Origin: Fibrobacter sp. UWB5
GTDB lineage: Bacteria > Fibrobacterota > Fibrobacteria > Fibrobacterales > Fibrobacteraceae
Direction of reading: 5' to 3'
DNA: 64,000 nt
NCBI RefSeq assembly: GCF_002210295.1
Contig: NZ_MWQH01000005.1
Coordinates: 62,001 to 126,000, forward strand
The translations under genes and the position numbers were made by a program. Below are positions 31,611 through 39,975 of this stretch, piece after piece (positions within the stretch are counted from its first letter, which is position 1; each line of letters starts with the position of its first letter). The notes below the pieces were generated by a model. It was not told the origin of the DNA and ran no database searches. It was given only the letters and a program-made list of their open reading frames with translations.

Positions 31611-31620
31611 GAGTCTTCAC

Positions 31621-32733
31621 ATGAACGAAACGGAAAACCGTCAAAAGGTCATTGTCCGAACAAGCATCATCGGCATTGCGGCAAACATCGTGCTGTCCGC
31701 ATTCAAGGCATTCGTCGGCTTTGCAACCAACTCCATCGCTGTGACGCTCGATGCAGTGAACAACCTTTCTGACGCTTTGTCCTCGGTCATTACGATTGTG
31801 GGCGCAAAACTTTCGAACAAGTTGCCCGACAAAAAACACCCGCTCGGTTACGGTCGAATCGAATACTTGAGCGCAATGGTAGTTGCGGCAATCGTGCTTT
31901 ACGCCGGCGGTACCTCGGCGGTGGAATCGGTCAAGAAGATTATCCACCCCGAAGCAGCGGACTACTCCACGGCTTCGTTGGTGATTATCGCCTCGGCAGT
32001 AGTGGTAAAACTCGTGCTCGGCAAATTCGTGAAACGCCAAGGCGAACGCGTAAACTCAGGCGCACTCGTGGCATCGGGTGCAGACGCCCTGTTCGACGCC
32101 ATTCTCTCCCTTTCGGTGCTGGCTTCGGCCATCGTCTTCATTCTCACAGGCATTTCGCTTGAAGCCTACGTAGGCCTCGTGATTTCAGGATTCATCATCA
32201 AGTCGGGCATCGGCATGCTGATCGAAACCCTGGACGACATTCTGGGCAAGCGCGCCGATGGCGACCTGGTCAAGAAAATCAAGGCGCTACTCACCGAAGA
32301 ACCGCAAGTCCGCGGCGCTTACGACGTCATTCTCAACAATTACGGTCCAGACAAGTTTCTCGGTTCCGTGCACTTGGAACTCCCCGACACCATGACCGTC
32401 GAAGAAGTCGACGTACTGACCCGCAGGGTACAGGCACGCGTACTCAAGGAAACTGGCGTGATTCTCACGGGCGTAGGTGTGTATTCACACAACACCAAGA
32501 ATGACGAAGCTTCCAAAATTCGCAGCAACGTGTTGAAGTTGGTAAAGGAGCACCCTTGGGCATTGCAACTCCACGGCTTTTATGTGAACCTTGAAGATCG
32601 CATCATGCGTTTTGATGTGGTCATGAATTTCGAGATCAAGCCGCAAGAAGGCCTGGACATTCTGCACAAGGAAATCGGCGAAGCCTACCCCGACTACGAT
32701 TTACATATCGCCGCCGATATTGACGCATCGTAG
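31621..32733 (+). CDS. Cation diffusion facilitator (CDF) transporter
   Basis: A 370-residue CDF protein. An upstream in-frame ATG at 31561 lies inside the previous gene; ATG 31621 gives the normal N-terminus. Six membrane helices span about residues 10-210. The metal site in helix 2 is in SIAVTLDAVNNLSDALSS, and KLPDKKHPLGYGRIEYLSA is the family signature. HxxxD appears again in ASGADALFDA. The C-terminal cytoplasmic domain (about 215-310) dimerises and binds metal. A further region to residue 370 repeats the same fold type. CDF proteins export Zn2+, Fe2+ or Mn2+ by proton exchange. The terminator for this gene lies in the 3' end of the convergent bioD. Confidence 0.88.
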   Translation: MNETENRQKVIVRTSIIGIAANIVLSAFKAFVGFATNSIAVTLDAVNNLSDALSSVITIVGAKLSNKLPDKKHPLGYGRIEYLSAMVVAAIVLYAGGTSAVESVKKIIHPEAADYSTASLVIIASAVVVKLVLGKFVKRQGERVNSGALVASGADALFDAILSLSVLASAIVFILTGISLEAYVGLVISGFIIKSGIGMLIETLDDILGKRADGDLVKKIKALLTEEPQVRGAYDVILNNYGPDKFLGSVHLELPDTMTVEEVDVLTRRVQARVLKETGVILTGVGVYSHNTKNDEASKIRSNVLKLVKEHPWALQLHGFYVNLEDRIMRFDVVMNFEIKPQEGLDILHKEIGEAYPDYDLHIAADIDAS

Positions 32734-32760
32734 CGACCACCGCGAGGTTCCTTTAATTTT

Positions 32761-33426
32761 TTAAAACGGCTTGACACCTAGATCGGTGTCGCCGTTTTTT
32801 ACTTTTGCAAGGATTTCAAGCCCCGTCAAATCCTGCATCATACGGATGTTATCGTCTTCCATTTCGAGGTTACCGCTAGAGCCGTAGCGATTCACGATGA
32901 GGCCGCGAACATCGAGGCCACAGCTGCGGGCGTATTCTACGGTGAGCACGCAAGCGTTAATGGAGCCGAGAGCCGCTGTCGTAACAATAACCAGCGGAAG
33001 GTCCAACATTTTCATGATATCGACGAGGAATACTTTCTGGTCATCGTAGCGGATGGGGCAAATGATTCCGCCGCTGCCTTCGGCGAAAATGAATTCGTGG
33101 CGATTGCGGGCCGCATCAAAATCATCTTTGACTTTCGCGAGTTCTACTGGGTTGCCTTCTTTGCGGGCAGCGAGATGTGGCGAGACAGCTTCTTTATAGA
33201 CATAGCTCACGAGCTGCTCTTGCGAATCAGGGAGGTTTGCGATGCGCGTCACGTAATCAGCGTCACCTGCGACCCATTTGCCATCGCGGAGTTCTGCGCC
33301 GCTGAGGGCGGCCTTGTAGTAGCCCGCATCAATGCCGGAATCGCGCCATTTTTTTACGAGAAGGGCGGTAATGAAGGTCTTGCCGACATCGGTTCCGGTC
33401 GCTGTAACGAAATAACCTTTGGACAT
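32761..33426 (-). CDS. bioD: Dethiobiotin synthetase
   Basis: A 221-residue P-loop enzyme. GTDVGKTF near residues 11-18 is the BioD Walker A variant. FAEGSGGIICPI is the segment around the second substrate-binding site, and TTAALGSINACVLTVEYA follows. BioD closes the ureido ring of dethiobiotin from 7,8-diaminononanoate, CO2 and ATP. It is the last gene of the biotin operon, 47 bp after bioF, with a short heptamer repeat in the gap. The start has no clear Shine-Dalgarno. The final codons form a transcription terminator that also serves the convergent CDF gene. Confidence 0.93.
   Translation of the reverse strand: MSKGYFVTATGTDVGKTFITALLVKKWRDSGIDAGYYKAALSGAELRDGKWVAGDADYVTRIANLPDSQEQLVSYVYKEAVSPHLAARKEGNPVELAKVKDDFDAARNRHEFIFAEGSGGIICPIRYDDQKVFLVDIMKMLDLPLVIVTTAALGSINACVLTVEYARSCGLDVRGLIVNRYGSSGNLEMEDDNIRMMQDLTGLEILAKVKNGDTDLGVKPF
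32763..32800. terminator. Bidirectional terminator embedded in the bioD 3' coding end
   Basis: AAAACGGC plus GACACC (32763-32778, with a TT bulge) pairs with GGTGTC plus GCCGTTTT (32785-32798), giving a 14-bp stem and a six-base loop. It is followed by a T run on the plus strand (32795-32800). On the minus strand it is followed by TTTTAAAAAATTAAAGG. The last bioD codons (GDTDLGVKPF) are encoded within the hairpin. Confidence 0.8.
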
Positions 33427-33437
33427 AAAAAGTAAAC

Positions 33438-33460
33438 AGTGGTTAGTGATTAGTGGTTAG
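33438..33460. repeat. Heptamer tandem repeat between bioF and bioD
   Basis: Three consecutive copies of GTGRTTA (GTGGTTA, GTGATTA, GTGGTTA) plus flanking bases occupy most of the bioF-bioD gap. The repeat is short and may vary in number between strains; no function is evident. Confidence 0.5.
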
Positions 33461-33473
33461 GAATAGCGACGCT

Positions 33474-34688
33474 TCACAAGCAATCATTTATGATTTGAGC
33501 GATGGTTGTTGCGGCGGCATGAAGTTGTTCACGCGTATGTGTGGCCATCAGGCTTGCACGGAGGCGGGCTTGCCCCTTGGCAACTGTCGGATAGCGAATC
33601 GCGGGGATCAAGATTCCCGCATCCTGGAGTTTTGCAGAAATTTCCAAAGCGCGGGCCTCGTCGCCAATGACAATCGGAACAATCGCCGAAGGAGACTGTT
33701 CCACGTTCACACCTTCGCGTTGCAAGGCTTCGCAGAAAAATTTCACGTTATCGCGCAAGTTCTGCACGCGTTCTGGATGCGTATCAATGTAGCGCAAGTT
33801 ATTGCAGGCGGCAGCGGCAACGGCAGGGGCCATCGCGGTTGTAAAGATAAAGCTGCGGGCCTTGTTGCGCAAAAAATCAATCAGCTGCTGCTTGCCCGCC
33901 ACGAAGCCGCCCTCGGCGGCGACGGCTTTGCTCAATGTGCCGACGGTTACATCAGCGTGAGCACAGCCGTAGTGCTCGGCAAGCCCGCGCCCGGTCTTGC
34001 CGAGCACGCCCGTGGCATGCGCTTCATCAATCATCAAGAGACAATCATTTTCTTTCGCGATGCGTAGGAGTTCCGGCAAATTTGCAAGGTCGCCATCCAT
34101 GCTGAAAACAGCGTCGGTCACAATGAGTTTGCGAGGGACCGGCAACGTGGGCTCATACGCACGAGACTTTTCCGCTTCTTGAATCACGCGTTCCAAATCC
34201 GCCATATCGTTATGCTTGTAAACAAGGCATTTGGCTCGCGATAACCTAATTCCGTCAATAATGCTCGCGTGGTTCAGTTCATCGCTAAAGATAAAGTCGT
34301 TCTTGCCACACAAAGCCGAAATCGTGCCGACATTCGCCATATAGCCCGTATTGAAGGTGATAGCGGATTCTTCGCCTTTGAATTTCGCGATAAATTCTTC
34401 CAATTCCTGATGCGGAGTCTTGTTGCCCGTGGTAAGGCGGGCTCCCCCGCTCCCTGTACCCCACTCCAAAACGGCCTGGGCCATCGCCTGCTTGAGTTCG
34501 TCGACATTCGCCAAGTCCAAGTAAGAATTAGACGCCAGCAGGATCTGTTCCTGCGAAGCGCCGTTGGGCATGCGGATTTTCACGCATGACGATTCCGGCG
34601 ATTCCATCAAGCGCATGGTGCGGTAAGTGTTATTCGCCCGCGCTGTTTCCAAAGCGTCTTTCGTAAAAATGTCAAGAATGCGACTCAT
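33474..34688 (-). CDS. bioF: 8-amino-7-oxononanoate synthase
   Basis: A 404-residue PLP enzyme of the alpha-oxoamine synthase family. The start at 34688 overlaps the bioW stop by four bases (ATGA); an upstream in-frame ATG at 34736 is less likely. FNTGYMANVGTISAL and DELNHASIIDGIRLS are family signatures, DEAHATGVLG binds the PLP ring, and TLSKAVAAEGGF holds the Schiff-base lysine. BioF condenses pimeloyl-CoA with L-alanine. With bioW immediately upstream, the pimeloyl-CoA is probably made from free pimelate. Length is slightly above the usual 385-395 because of an extended N-terminus. Confidence 0.92.
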   Translation of the reverse strand: MSRILDIFTKDALETARANNTYRTMRLMESPESSCVKIRMPNGASQEQILLASNSYLDLANVDELKQAMAQAVLEWGTGSGGARLTTGNKTPHQELEEFIAKFKGEESAITFNTGYMANVGTISALCGKNDFIFSDELNHASIIDGIRLSRAKCLVYKHNDMADLERVIQEAEKSRAYEPTLPVPRKLIVTDAVFSMDGDLANLPELLRIAKENDCLLMIDEAHATGVLGKTGRGLAEHYGCAHADVTVGTLSKAVAAEGGFVAGKQQLIDFLRNKARSFIFTTAMAPAVAAAACNNLRYIDTHPERVQNLRDNVKFFCEALQREGVNVEQSPSAIVPIVIGDEARALEISAKLQDAGILIPAIRYPTVAKGQARLRASLMATHTREQLHAAATTIAQIINDCL

Positions 34689-35443
34689 ACCCCGACATCC
34701 ACCAGCACTTTTTTCCTCTGCAAATATCCAATACACTCTTCGGCTTTCGCCTTGCGCGAATCAAACAGGAAAATGCGGCCTCCGTTTTCGTCGCCCATTT
34801 CCTTCATCTTCATGATGCGCACGTAACCGAGTTCCTTGCTCGCGACATAGCCCGTCACGTAATTCGGATCATCGCTCACGCAAAATTCCGCAACCATTCC
34901 GGGGGCGTTCGCCACCTTGGTCGCCAGCACAATCGCTTCGTTAAAATGATTCTTGCAGCCATCCACTTCGCTCGAATGAAGCGCATCCATATAAGTCGCA
35001 CGCACGCCGCGTTCGTGGTCAGGTTCTAGGCGGTTTCCCGTCGCGATATCGTAGAGCATCGCCCCACGCATTGGGAACGTTTCGCGCAAGAGCTCTTGCA
35101 ATTTTTCGCGAAGCCCGCAGCCAGAACCCATCAGCGGAGCAATCAGTCCAAACGCCTTCTCGAGCCCTTCCTGCCATGTATCCACATCCACACGTGTCAC
35201 CGGCAAGGCCTTCAGAATTTGGATATCGCTTTCATGAACCTTCTCGATTTTCACGTTGATAAAATCCGGGTCGCCCTTAGAATGCGTCATGGCCCGGCGT
35301 ACCATCGCCATACAAACAGCCTCAACAGAATCCCGGTTCACGATGCGCTCGGCACCGGAAATATGCTGTTCGTGTTTCTGTTCGCCCTCGCCCACTTGCT
35401 GCGAGGCACGCATTTTCAAGCTGTAATAATCCATATCACTCAT
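34685..35443 (-). CDS. bioW: 6-carboxyhexanoate-CoA ligase (pimeloyl-CoA synthetase)
   Basis: A 252-residue BioW. YYSLKMRASQQ at the start and HISGAERIV (residues about 26-34) are the family signature, followed by a PDFINVKIEKV segment. VRATYMDAL lies in the middle and ELGYVRI near the end. BioW activates pimelate with ATP and CoA, the entry to biotin synthesis in Bacillus-type pathways in place of BioC-BioH. It overlaps bioA by 8 bases and bioF by 4, so the three are translationally coupled. No bioB is in the window; it must lie elsewhere if the pathway is complete. Confidence 0.88.
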   Translation of the reverse strand: MSDMDYYSLKMRASQQVGEGEQKHEQHISGAERIVNRDSVEAVCMAMVRRAMTHSKGDPDFINVKIEKVHESDIQILKALPVTRVDVDTWQEGLEKAFGLIAPLMGSGCGLREKLQELLRETFPMRGAMLYDIATGNRLEPDHERGVRATYMDALHSSEVDGCKNHFNEAIVLATKVANAPGMVAEFCVSDDPNYVTGYVASKELGYVRIMKMKEMGDENGGRIFLFDSRKAKAEECIGYLQRKKVLVDVGV

Positions 35444-36746
35444 GAAATTCGTCTTCGCCTTCTACGACAGGCGCGGGTTCACATTCGCCAATCATCTTGA
35501 TGGCTCCGCAGATGCGGTCGATTTCAGAATCAGTCGTAATGAACGGAGGCATCGTATACACATAATTGCAGAAAGGCCTGAGCCACACGCCGGTTTCGCG
35601 AATCACGCGCAGAATGTCGTCTGCGGAAGGTTTCGCCTTCAGTTCCAAGACTCCGATAGCACCCAGAACACGCACGTCCGCCGCATTTTCAAGCGCACGG
35701 AGCGGCTCCAGATTCTGTTTAAGACGTTTTTCAATTCGTGCAACACCAGCCTCGTAATTGCGACTTTCGAACAGCGAAAGCGAAGCGATTCCCGCGGCGC
35801 AGGCGAGCGGGTTCGCCATATAAGTAGGGCCGTGCATGAATGCCGGGATTTTGCTGTTCGTGATTGTTTCGGCAACTTTCTCGGACGCGACACAAGCCGC
35901 CATCGTAATGCTTCCGCCCGTGAGCGCCTTGCCGATACACATGATGTCCGGCATTATCCCCGCATGCATCATCGCAAATCGCGGGCCCGTGCGGTAAAAG
36001 CCCGAAGCAATTTCGTCCAAAATAAGCAAGATACCGTAACGGTCGCAAAGTTCGCGGAGTGATTTCAAGTAACCCGCATTGTAAAGCCACATGCCGTTTC
36101 CGCCCTGAAAAACCGGCTCGCAAATCACGGCAGCGATTTCACCCTTATGTTCTTCGACAACGCGTTCCATCGAAGCGAAATCTGTCGGATTCCACGCCTC
36201 GTCATAGCGGCAGTTCGGACGTTCCGCAAAGTAATGGTGCGGCATGATTCCGCGGAAAAGCGTATGCATTCCGTCCGGATCGCTAAGCGCCATCGCGCCT
36301 GCGGTATCGCCGTGGTAGCCGCCCTTCAACGCGACCAACTTGCAACGCTCCGGATGTCCAAGGGAATACTGGTACTGCACAGCCATCTTGGCGCTGCATT
36401 CCACGGCTATGCTACCCGAATCCGCAAAGAAAATCTTGTTCAATCCTTCGGGCAAAAAGTTCACCAGCTTTTCGCCAAGCTCAATCGCGGGCTCGTGCGT
36501 AAAACCGCCGAACATCACGTGGCACATTTTTTCACTTTGTTTCTGAATCGCATCGACGATTTCAGGGGCATTATGCCCGTGCGCCATGCACCACCAGCTA
36601 GACACGGCATCAATCAATTTCAGACCATCGGCCGTTTCAATCGTTGTTCCGTGAGCTGTTTTGGCGAGAAATCTTGCGGGAGTATTTTTCAGCGCCGCAT
36701 ACGGATGCCACAAATGTGCGCTATCAAAATCTAAAAGGGTTTTCAT
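35436..36746 (-). CDS. bioA: Adenosylmethionine-8-amino-7-oxononanoate aminotransferase
   Basis: A 436-residue class III aminotransferase. LWHPYAALKN at the start is the BioA-specific substrate motif. SSWWCMAHGHN and MFGGFTHEPA follow. GGYHGDTAGAMALS lies near the PLP phosphate, LILDEIASGFYRTG contains the PLP-binding Asp, and CIGKALTGGSITMAA carries the catalytic Lys. It uses S-adenosylmethionine as amino donor. The start overlaps the stop of the upstream DUF4405 gene by four bases, and its end overlaps bioW by eight, so it is embedded in a tightly packed operon. Confidence 0.94.
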   Translation of the reverse strand: MKTLLDFDSAHLWHPYAALKNTPARFLAKTAHGTTIETADGLKLIDAVSSWWCMAHGHNAPEIVDAIQKQSEKMCHVMFGGFTHEPAIELGEKLVNFLPEGLNKIFFADSGSIAVECSAKMAVQYQYSLGHPERCKLVALKGGYHGDTAGAMALSDPDGMHTLFRGIMPHHYFAERPNCRYDEAWNPTDFASMERVVEEHKGEIAAVICEPVFQGGNGMWLYNAGYLKSLRELCDRYGILLILDEIASGFYRTGPRFAMMHAGIMPDIMCIGKALTGGSITMAACVASEKVAETITNSKIPAFMHGPTYMANPLACAAGIASLSLFESRNYEAGVARIEKRLKQNLEPLRALENAADVRVLGAIGVLELKAKPSADDILRVIRETGVWLRPFCNYVYTMPPFITTDSEIDRICGAIKMIGECEPAPVVEGEDEFHE

Positions 36747-37399
36747 TTGCGGCCAAATATAGAAATTGCCATCGCAAACAGCACGACGATGGCGATATAG
36801 TCCGCAAAAAAGAGGGCGTAGCCGCGCTCCGCGTCAAAGAAGAAGAAGGGCTGCTGCAGGAACATGTATTTCCAAAGCCCGCGAATCGCGAAGGCGTAAA
36901 TTCCATAGCCCGCCACAAGAACGGCAACCACGCGGGTTGCAATTAGGGCCGCCTTTGACTTGAATGCGCCCGCAAGTCCCAAGCGGTTTGCAATCAGGCT
37001 CACATGCAGCCCGATGTGGAGCGACATGAACACGTAATACCAATGGCTTGCGAGCAGGTGCGCCGTGCGGGCGAAGTTTGCGCCCGATTCAATCCCGAGC
37101 CAAGCGAACACGTGGTTCGAAAGCATGATTCCGCTCACCATCAAGAAAATCGCGCACAAAAGGATCCCGCAATTCACGACCGCCTGCAAAATGCGGAATA
37201 CATTGTAGCGGCCCTTGAACAACGAAAGAAAAAAGCGCCGGTTCAGCGTGATGTGCACCGCCCACAGAACAAGCAGCACCACGCCCAGAATCTCGTGAAC
37301 AGCGGTCGATTCAAAAAAATAATTGCCGCCCATCAGCACGAGCGTCGCGATTGTCATCGCGATATCAAGCATCATACGGATTTTTGCGGAAATAGGCAT
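36743..37399 (-). CDS. DUF4405/cytochrome b-like membrane protein
   Basis: A 218-residue integral membrane protein with about six helices. Histidines recur at helix positions typical of haem ligands in cytochrome b561/DUF4405-type proteins: AVHEILGVVLLVLWAVHITLN in the second helix, and HLLASHWYYVFMSLHIGLHVS in the fourth. These are patterns for bis-His haem b binding. The role is unknown; electron transfer across the membrane is the usual suggestion. It is directly upstream of bioA with a four-base overlap, so it is co-translated with the biotin genes although no link between the two is known. Confidence 0.65.
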   Translation of the reverse strand: MPISAKIRMMLDIAMTIATLVLMGGNYFFESTAVHEILGVVLLVLWAVHITLNRRFFLSLFKGRYNVFRILQAVVNCGILLCAIFLMVSGIMLSNHVFAWLGIESGANFARTAHLLASHWYYVFMSLHIGLHVSLIANRLGLAGAFKSKAALIATRVVAVLVAGYGIYAFAIRGLWKYMFLQQPFFFFDAERGYALFFADYIAIVVLFAMAISIFGRK

Positions 37400-37414
37400 A
37401 TCAAGGAATATACA

Positions 37415-37735
37415 TTATTTCGTCTTCACGCCGTTTTTCTCGAGCCACTTGGCCACATCTTTCGAGAGGCTCGAACCGCCGGAATAATGCACCGAAAGGC
37501 CTTCGCCGATTTTTGCGTTGGGCGCAAGTTTCGCAATCGCGGTGATGCTCTGGCCAAAGCGCCCGCCACCGTGGGAGCAGAACGGCAGAATCCGCTTGCC
37601 CGCAAAGTCGTAACTTTCGAGCAAAGTCGCAATAGGCATCGGGATACTCGCCCACCAGTTGGGGTAACCGATGATAATCGTTTCGTAACCGGCCCACTTC
37701 TTTGCGTCAGGCTTTTTCTTGAGGGCTGGGCGAGC
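37415..37735 (-). pseudogene. Flavodoxin remnant lacking its N-terminal half
   Basis: Translation in this frame gives ARPALKKKPDAKKWAGYE, then IIIGYPNWWASIPMPIATLL and SHGGGRFGQSITAIA, the C-terminal half of a flavodoxin of the same type as the protein at 39976-40536 (ARPAIK, YVGYPVWWGEMPMPMFTF). There is no start codon and no N-terminal FMN phosphate loop. The sequence joins the 3' end of the SUMF1 gene in a different frame at about 37725-37735, where GGCTCGCC is common to both expected sequences. The likely cause is a deletion between two adjacent genes through that short homology; an assembly error is the alternative. Confidence 0.7.
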
Positions 37736-38574
37736 CGGAGCTCCACATTGTAACTCTTGCTGGATTGCTGCATGGCACCGCGATAGGCGCTGCGGAGGTT
37801 CTTGCCGAAATCGTTCCAGCCGCCACCGCGATGCACGCGCCTCGTGCCCGAAGGTTTGCCCGCCGGATCGACCGTCACGCTTGCCGAGCCCGCAGAAACT
37901 CCGTAATCACCGTAAAAGTCAAAGCACCATTCGCCCACGTTCCCGTAAATATCGTAAAGCCCGAAGGGATTGGGCTTGAACTTACCCACGGGAAGAGTGT
38001 TCCCGCGGTAAACGCCGGGACGTGTTTCCAGAACCTCGTCGTTGAAATAATTCTGCTCGATTTGATACGGATAATGCCCGTAAAAATTCACGTCGTCGGC
38101 ACCGGGAGCCTTCTTTGTGTAGAACGGCGTGGTCGTGCCGCCTCGGGCCGCGTATTCCCATTCCGCTTCGGTGGGGAGCCTGTAGCCGTTCGCCTCGCGG
38201 TTCCAGCTGACAGCATCGTCTTCGATAGCGTAAACGGGAGTGCGTCCGTCGCGTTCGCTTAACTTGTTGCAAAAACGAGCCGCTTCGAGCCACGTGATGT
38301 TTTCGACGGGCAAGTCGTCACCCTTGAAACTGGAAGGATTTTCGCCCATTACCTCGCGGTAAAGCTTTTGCGTCACCTCGTATTTGCCCAGGTAAAAATC
38401 GGAGACCTTCACCTTGTGAAGCGTCTCGTCGTTGACGCGCCAGTCCTCGTTTGCGGGGCTTCCCATGTTGAAAGTCCCGCCCTTGATAAGCACGAAGCCG
38501 TCGGGCGCAGGTGCCGCCGCAAGCGACCCCGCCGAGAACAACAAAACTGCACAAGATAAAAATTTAGCGAACAT
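37426..38574 (-). CDS. SUMF1/formylglycine-generating-enzyme-like secreted protein, C-terminus frameshifted into a flavodoxin
   Basis: The frame encodes 382 residues, but only about the first 282 are native. A signal peptide (about 1-20) is followed by a SUMF1-like domain: LIKGGTFNMGS, KYEVTQKLYREVMGENPS, YRLPTEAEWEYAARGG, GNVGEWCFDFYG and RVHRGGGWND. The domain normally ends NVGFRLxR and here reads NVELRLAQPS. After that the frame runs through the flavodoxin remnant in the wrong phase, giving about 100 meaningless, Arg/Ser-rich residues. SUMF1-fold proteins in this setting are mostly of unknown function. The catalytic cysteines of true formylglycine-generating enzymes are not evident. The start overlaps the stop of the CMD-cupin gene by one base. 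Confidence 0.78.
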   Translation of the reverse strand: MFAKFLSCAVLLFSAGSLAAAPAPDGFVLIKGGTFNMGSPANEDWRVNDETLHKVKVSDFYLGKYEVTQKLYREVMGENPSSFKGDDLPVENITWLEAARFCNKLSERDGRTPVYAIEDDAVSWNREANGYRLPTEAEWEYAARGGTTTPFYTKKAPGADDVNFYGHYPYQIEQNYFNDEVLETRPGVYRGNTLPVGKFKPNPFGLYDIYGNVGEWCFDFYGDYGVSAGSASVTVDPAGKPSGTRRVHRGGGWNDFGKNLRSAYRGAMQQSSKSYNVELRLAQPSRKSLTQRSGPVTKRLSSVTPTGGRVSRCLLRLCSKVTTLRASGFCRSAPTVAGALARASPRLRNLRPTQKSAKAFRCIIPAVRASRKMWPSGSRKTA

Positions 38575-39782
38575 TATTTCAACTTCCCGTAGTCTTCGTC
38601 GCTCACGGGCTCAAGCCATTCGTTGCTTCCGCCTTCACCAGGGACTTCAATCGCCAAATGCTGGAACCAGGAATCCGGAGCCGCCCCGTGCCAATGCTTG
38701 ACTCCAGCCGGAATGTTCACCACGTCGCCGGGCTTCAGTTCCACCGCCGGCTTGCCCCATTCCTGGTAGTAGCCGCGACCCGCCGTCGCAATGAGAATCT
38801 GGCCACCGCCCTTCTTTGCATGATGGATGTGCCAGTTGTTGCGGCACGCCGGCTCAAAAGTCACGTTTCCGACACCCACCTGTTCCTTGCTGATCATGTC
38901 GAGATAACTCTTGCCCACGAAATACTTGGCATAGGCGTCGTTCGGCTTGCCCACCGGGAACACACTCCAGTCCTTGCCTGGCATGTTTTTTGCGACCGTC
39001 GCGTTTACAGCACCAGCCTCAGCCACCGCTTCCTTAAGCAGTCGCAACGCATTCAGCGTGCGCGGGTAACCGCAATACGGCAAGCAGTTGTAAATCGCCT
39101 GTTCCACGTATTCGGGCGTACGAATCTTGAGGTTCGCGCCGATATGCGCCTTGAGCTGCGGCTCCGTTCCCAGATTCACGAGAATCGCCATCGTCAAGAG
39201 TTCGCGAGTATTCAGGTCGAGCCCCTTGCGGGTGTAGTAATCGCCAAAGCAGTTGCTCGCAAGGAAGTAGTTGATAGTCGGCATCCCGTCCTTTCCGTTT
39301 TTCGCCATGTCGCGGAAAATCTGGCCGAACAGCGTCCCCTGCGCGTCAGCACCCGCCTCCAGGCGGGACTGCGCCGTCACCGTCGCACGGTTTTCGTCCA
39401 CCTTCACGTTCTTCGCCTTGAACACGCTGCGGGCAATTTCCACAGCATCCACCGTCCGCGGGAACCCGGTGTAAGGGGCGCACTGGTAAATCGCCTCGAG
39501 AATTTCTTCGGGAGCAAGCCCCTGCGCAAGCGCCGTCGCCACTTCTTCTTGCAAAAGAGCGCCCGACTGCTGCGTCACAAGCGACACCAGGCGAATCAAC
39601 TCCACCTCGCGCTTTTCTACAAGCGGAGTCGCCGCCGGAACTTCGTTCTGCGTGAAGTTGTCCATCACGGCACGCAGTTCCTTGTCCTGCGAAAGCGCCT
39701 TCGCCTCGCCCTGCGGACAGCAGTCACATGCGGCAAGCACCGCACCCATACCAAGCATCGTCATAATCGTCCCTATTTTCAT
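38574..39782 (-). CDS. Lipoprotein with two carboxymuconolactone decarboxylase domains and a cupin
   Basis: A 402-residue protein with a lipoprotein signal (VLAAC, Cys19). Two CMD/AhpD-like domains follow. The first has LVSLVTQQSGALLQEEVA and QCAPYTGFPRTV; the second has LTMAILVNLGTEPQLKAHIG and NCLPYCGYPRTL. The end is a cupin (about 295-390) with metal ligands in NNWHIHHAKKGGG and PAGVKHWHG. CMD-cupin proteins are associated with detoxification of lactones, quinones or peroxides, though activities vary. One copy of the palindromic operator found around the neighbouring LysR gene lies about 80 bp upstream, so LysR control is likely. SUMF1 overlaps downstream. Confidence 0.82.
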   Translation of the reverse strand: MKIGTIMTMLGMGAVLAACDCCPQGEAKALSQDKELRAVMDNFTQNEVPAATPLVEKREVELIRLVSLVTQQSGALLQEEVATALAQGLAPEEILEAIYQCAPYTGFPRTVDAVEIARSVFKAKNVKVDENRATVTAQSRLEAGADAQGTLFGQIFRDMAKNGKDGMPTINYFLASNCFGDYYTRKGLDLNTRELLTMAILVNLGTEPQLKAHIGANLKIRTPEYVEQAIYNCLPYCGYPRTLNALRLLKEAVAEAGAVNATVAKNMPGKDWSVFPVGKPNDAYAKYFVGKSYLDMISKEQVGVGNVTFEPACRNNWHIHHAKKGGGQILIATAGRGYYQEWGKPAVELKPGDVVNIPAGVKHWHGAAPDSWFQHLAIEVPGEGGSNEWLEPVSDEDYGKLK

Positions 39783-39860
39783 GGTTTGTTCCTTTTCTAT
39801 CTACGCCTTTAATATAAATAAATGCGCAAATCCCGCAAAATACCATTTTTTCATGCTCAG

Positions 39861-39877
39861 TATGCGCGAAACGCATA
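39861..39877. promoter_or_regulatory. LysR-type operator, copy 1
   Basis: TATGCG-N5-CGCATA, flanked by CATGCTCAG on the left and GTGAA on the right, upstream of the CMD-cupin gene. It fits the T-N11-A rule of LysR sites. The flanks are the same as in copy 3. Confidence 0.65.
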
Positions 39878-39975
39878 GTGAAGCCCGCCAAGGGGATTGA
39901 TTCCCCTAAAAAAAAGACTGCCAAGAGTTTCCTGGCAATCTTTCTAAAACATTCCACCCATAAGGCGCTAGCCGA

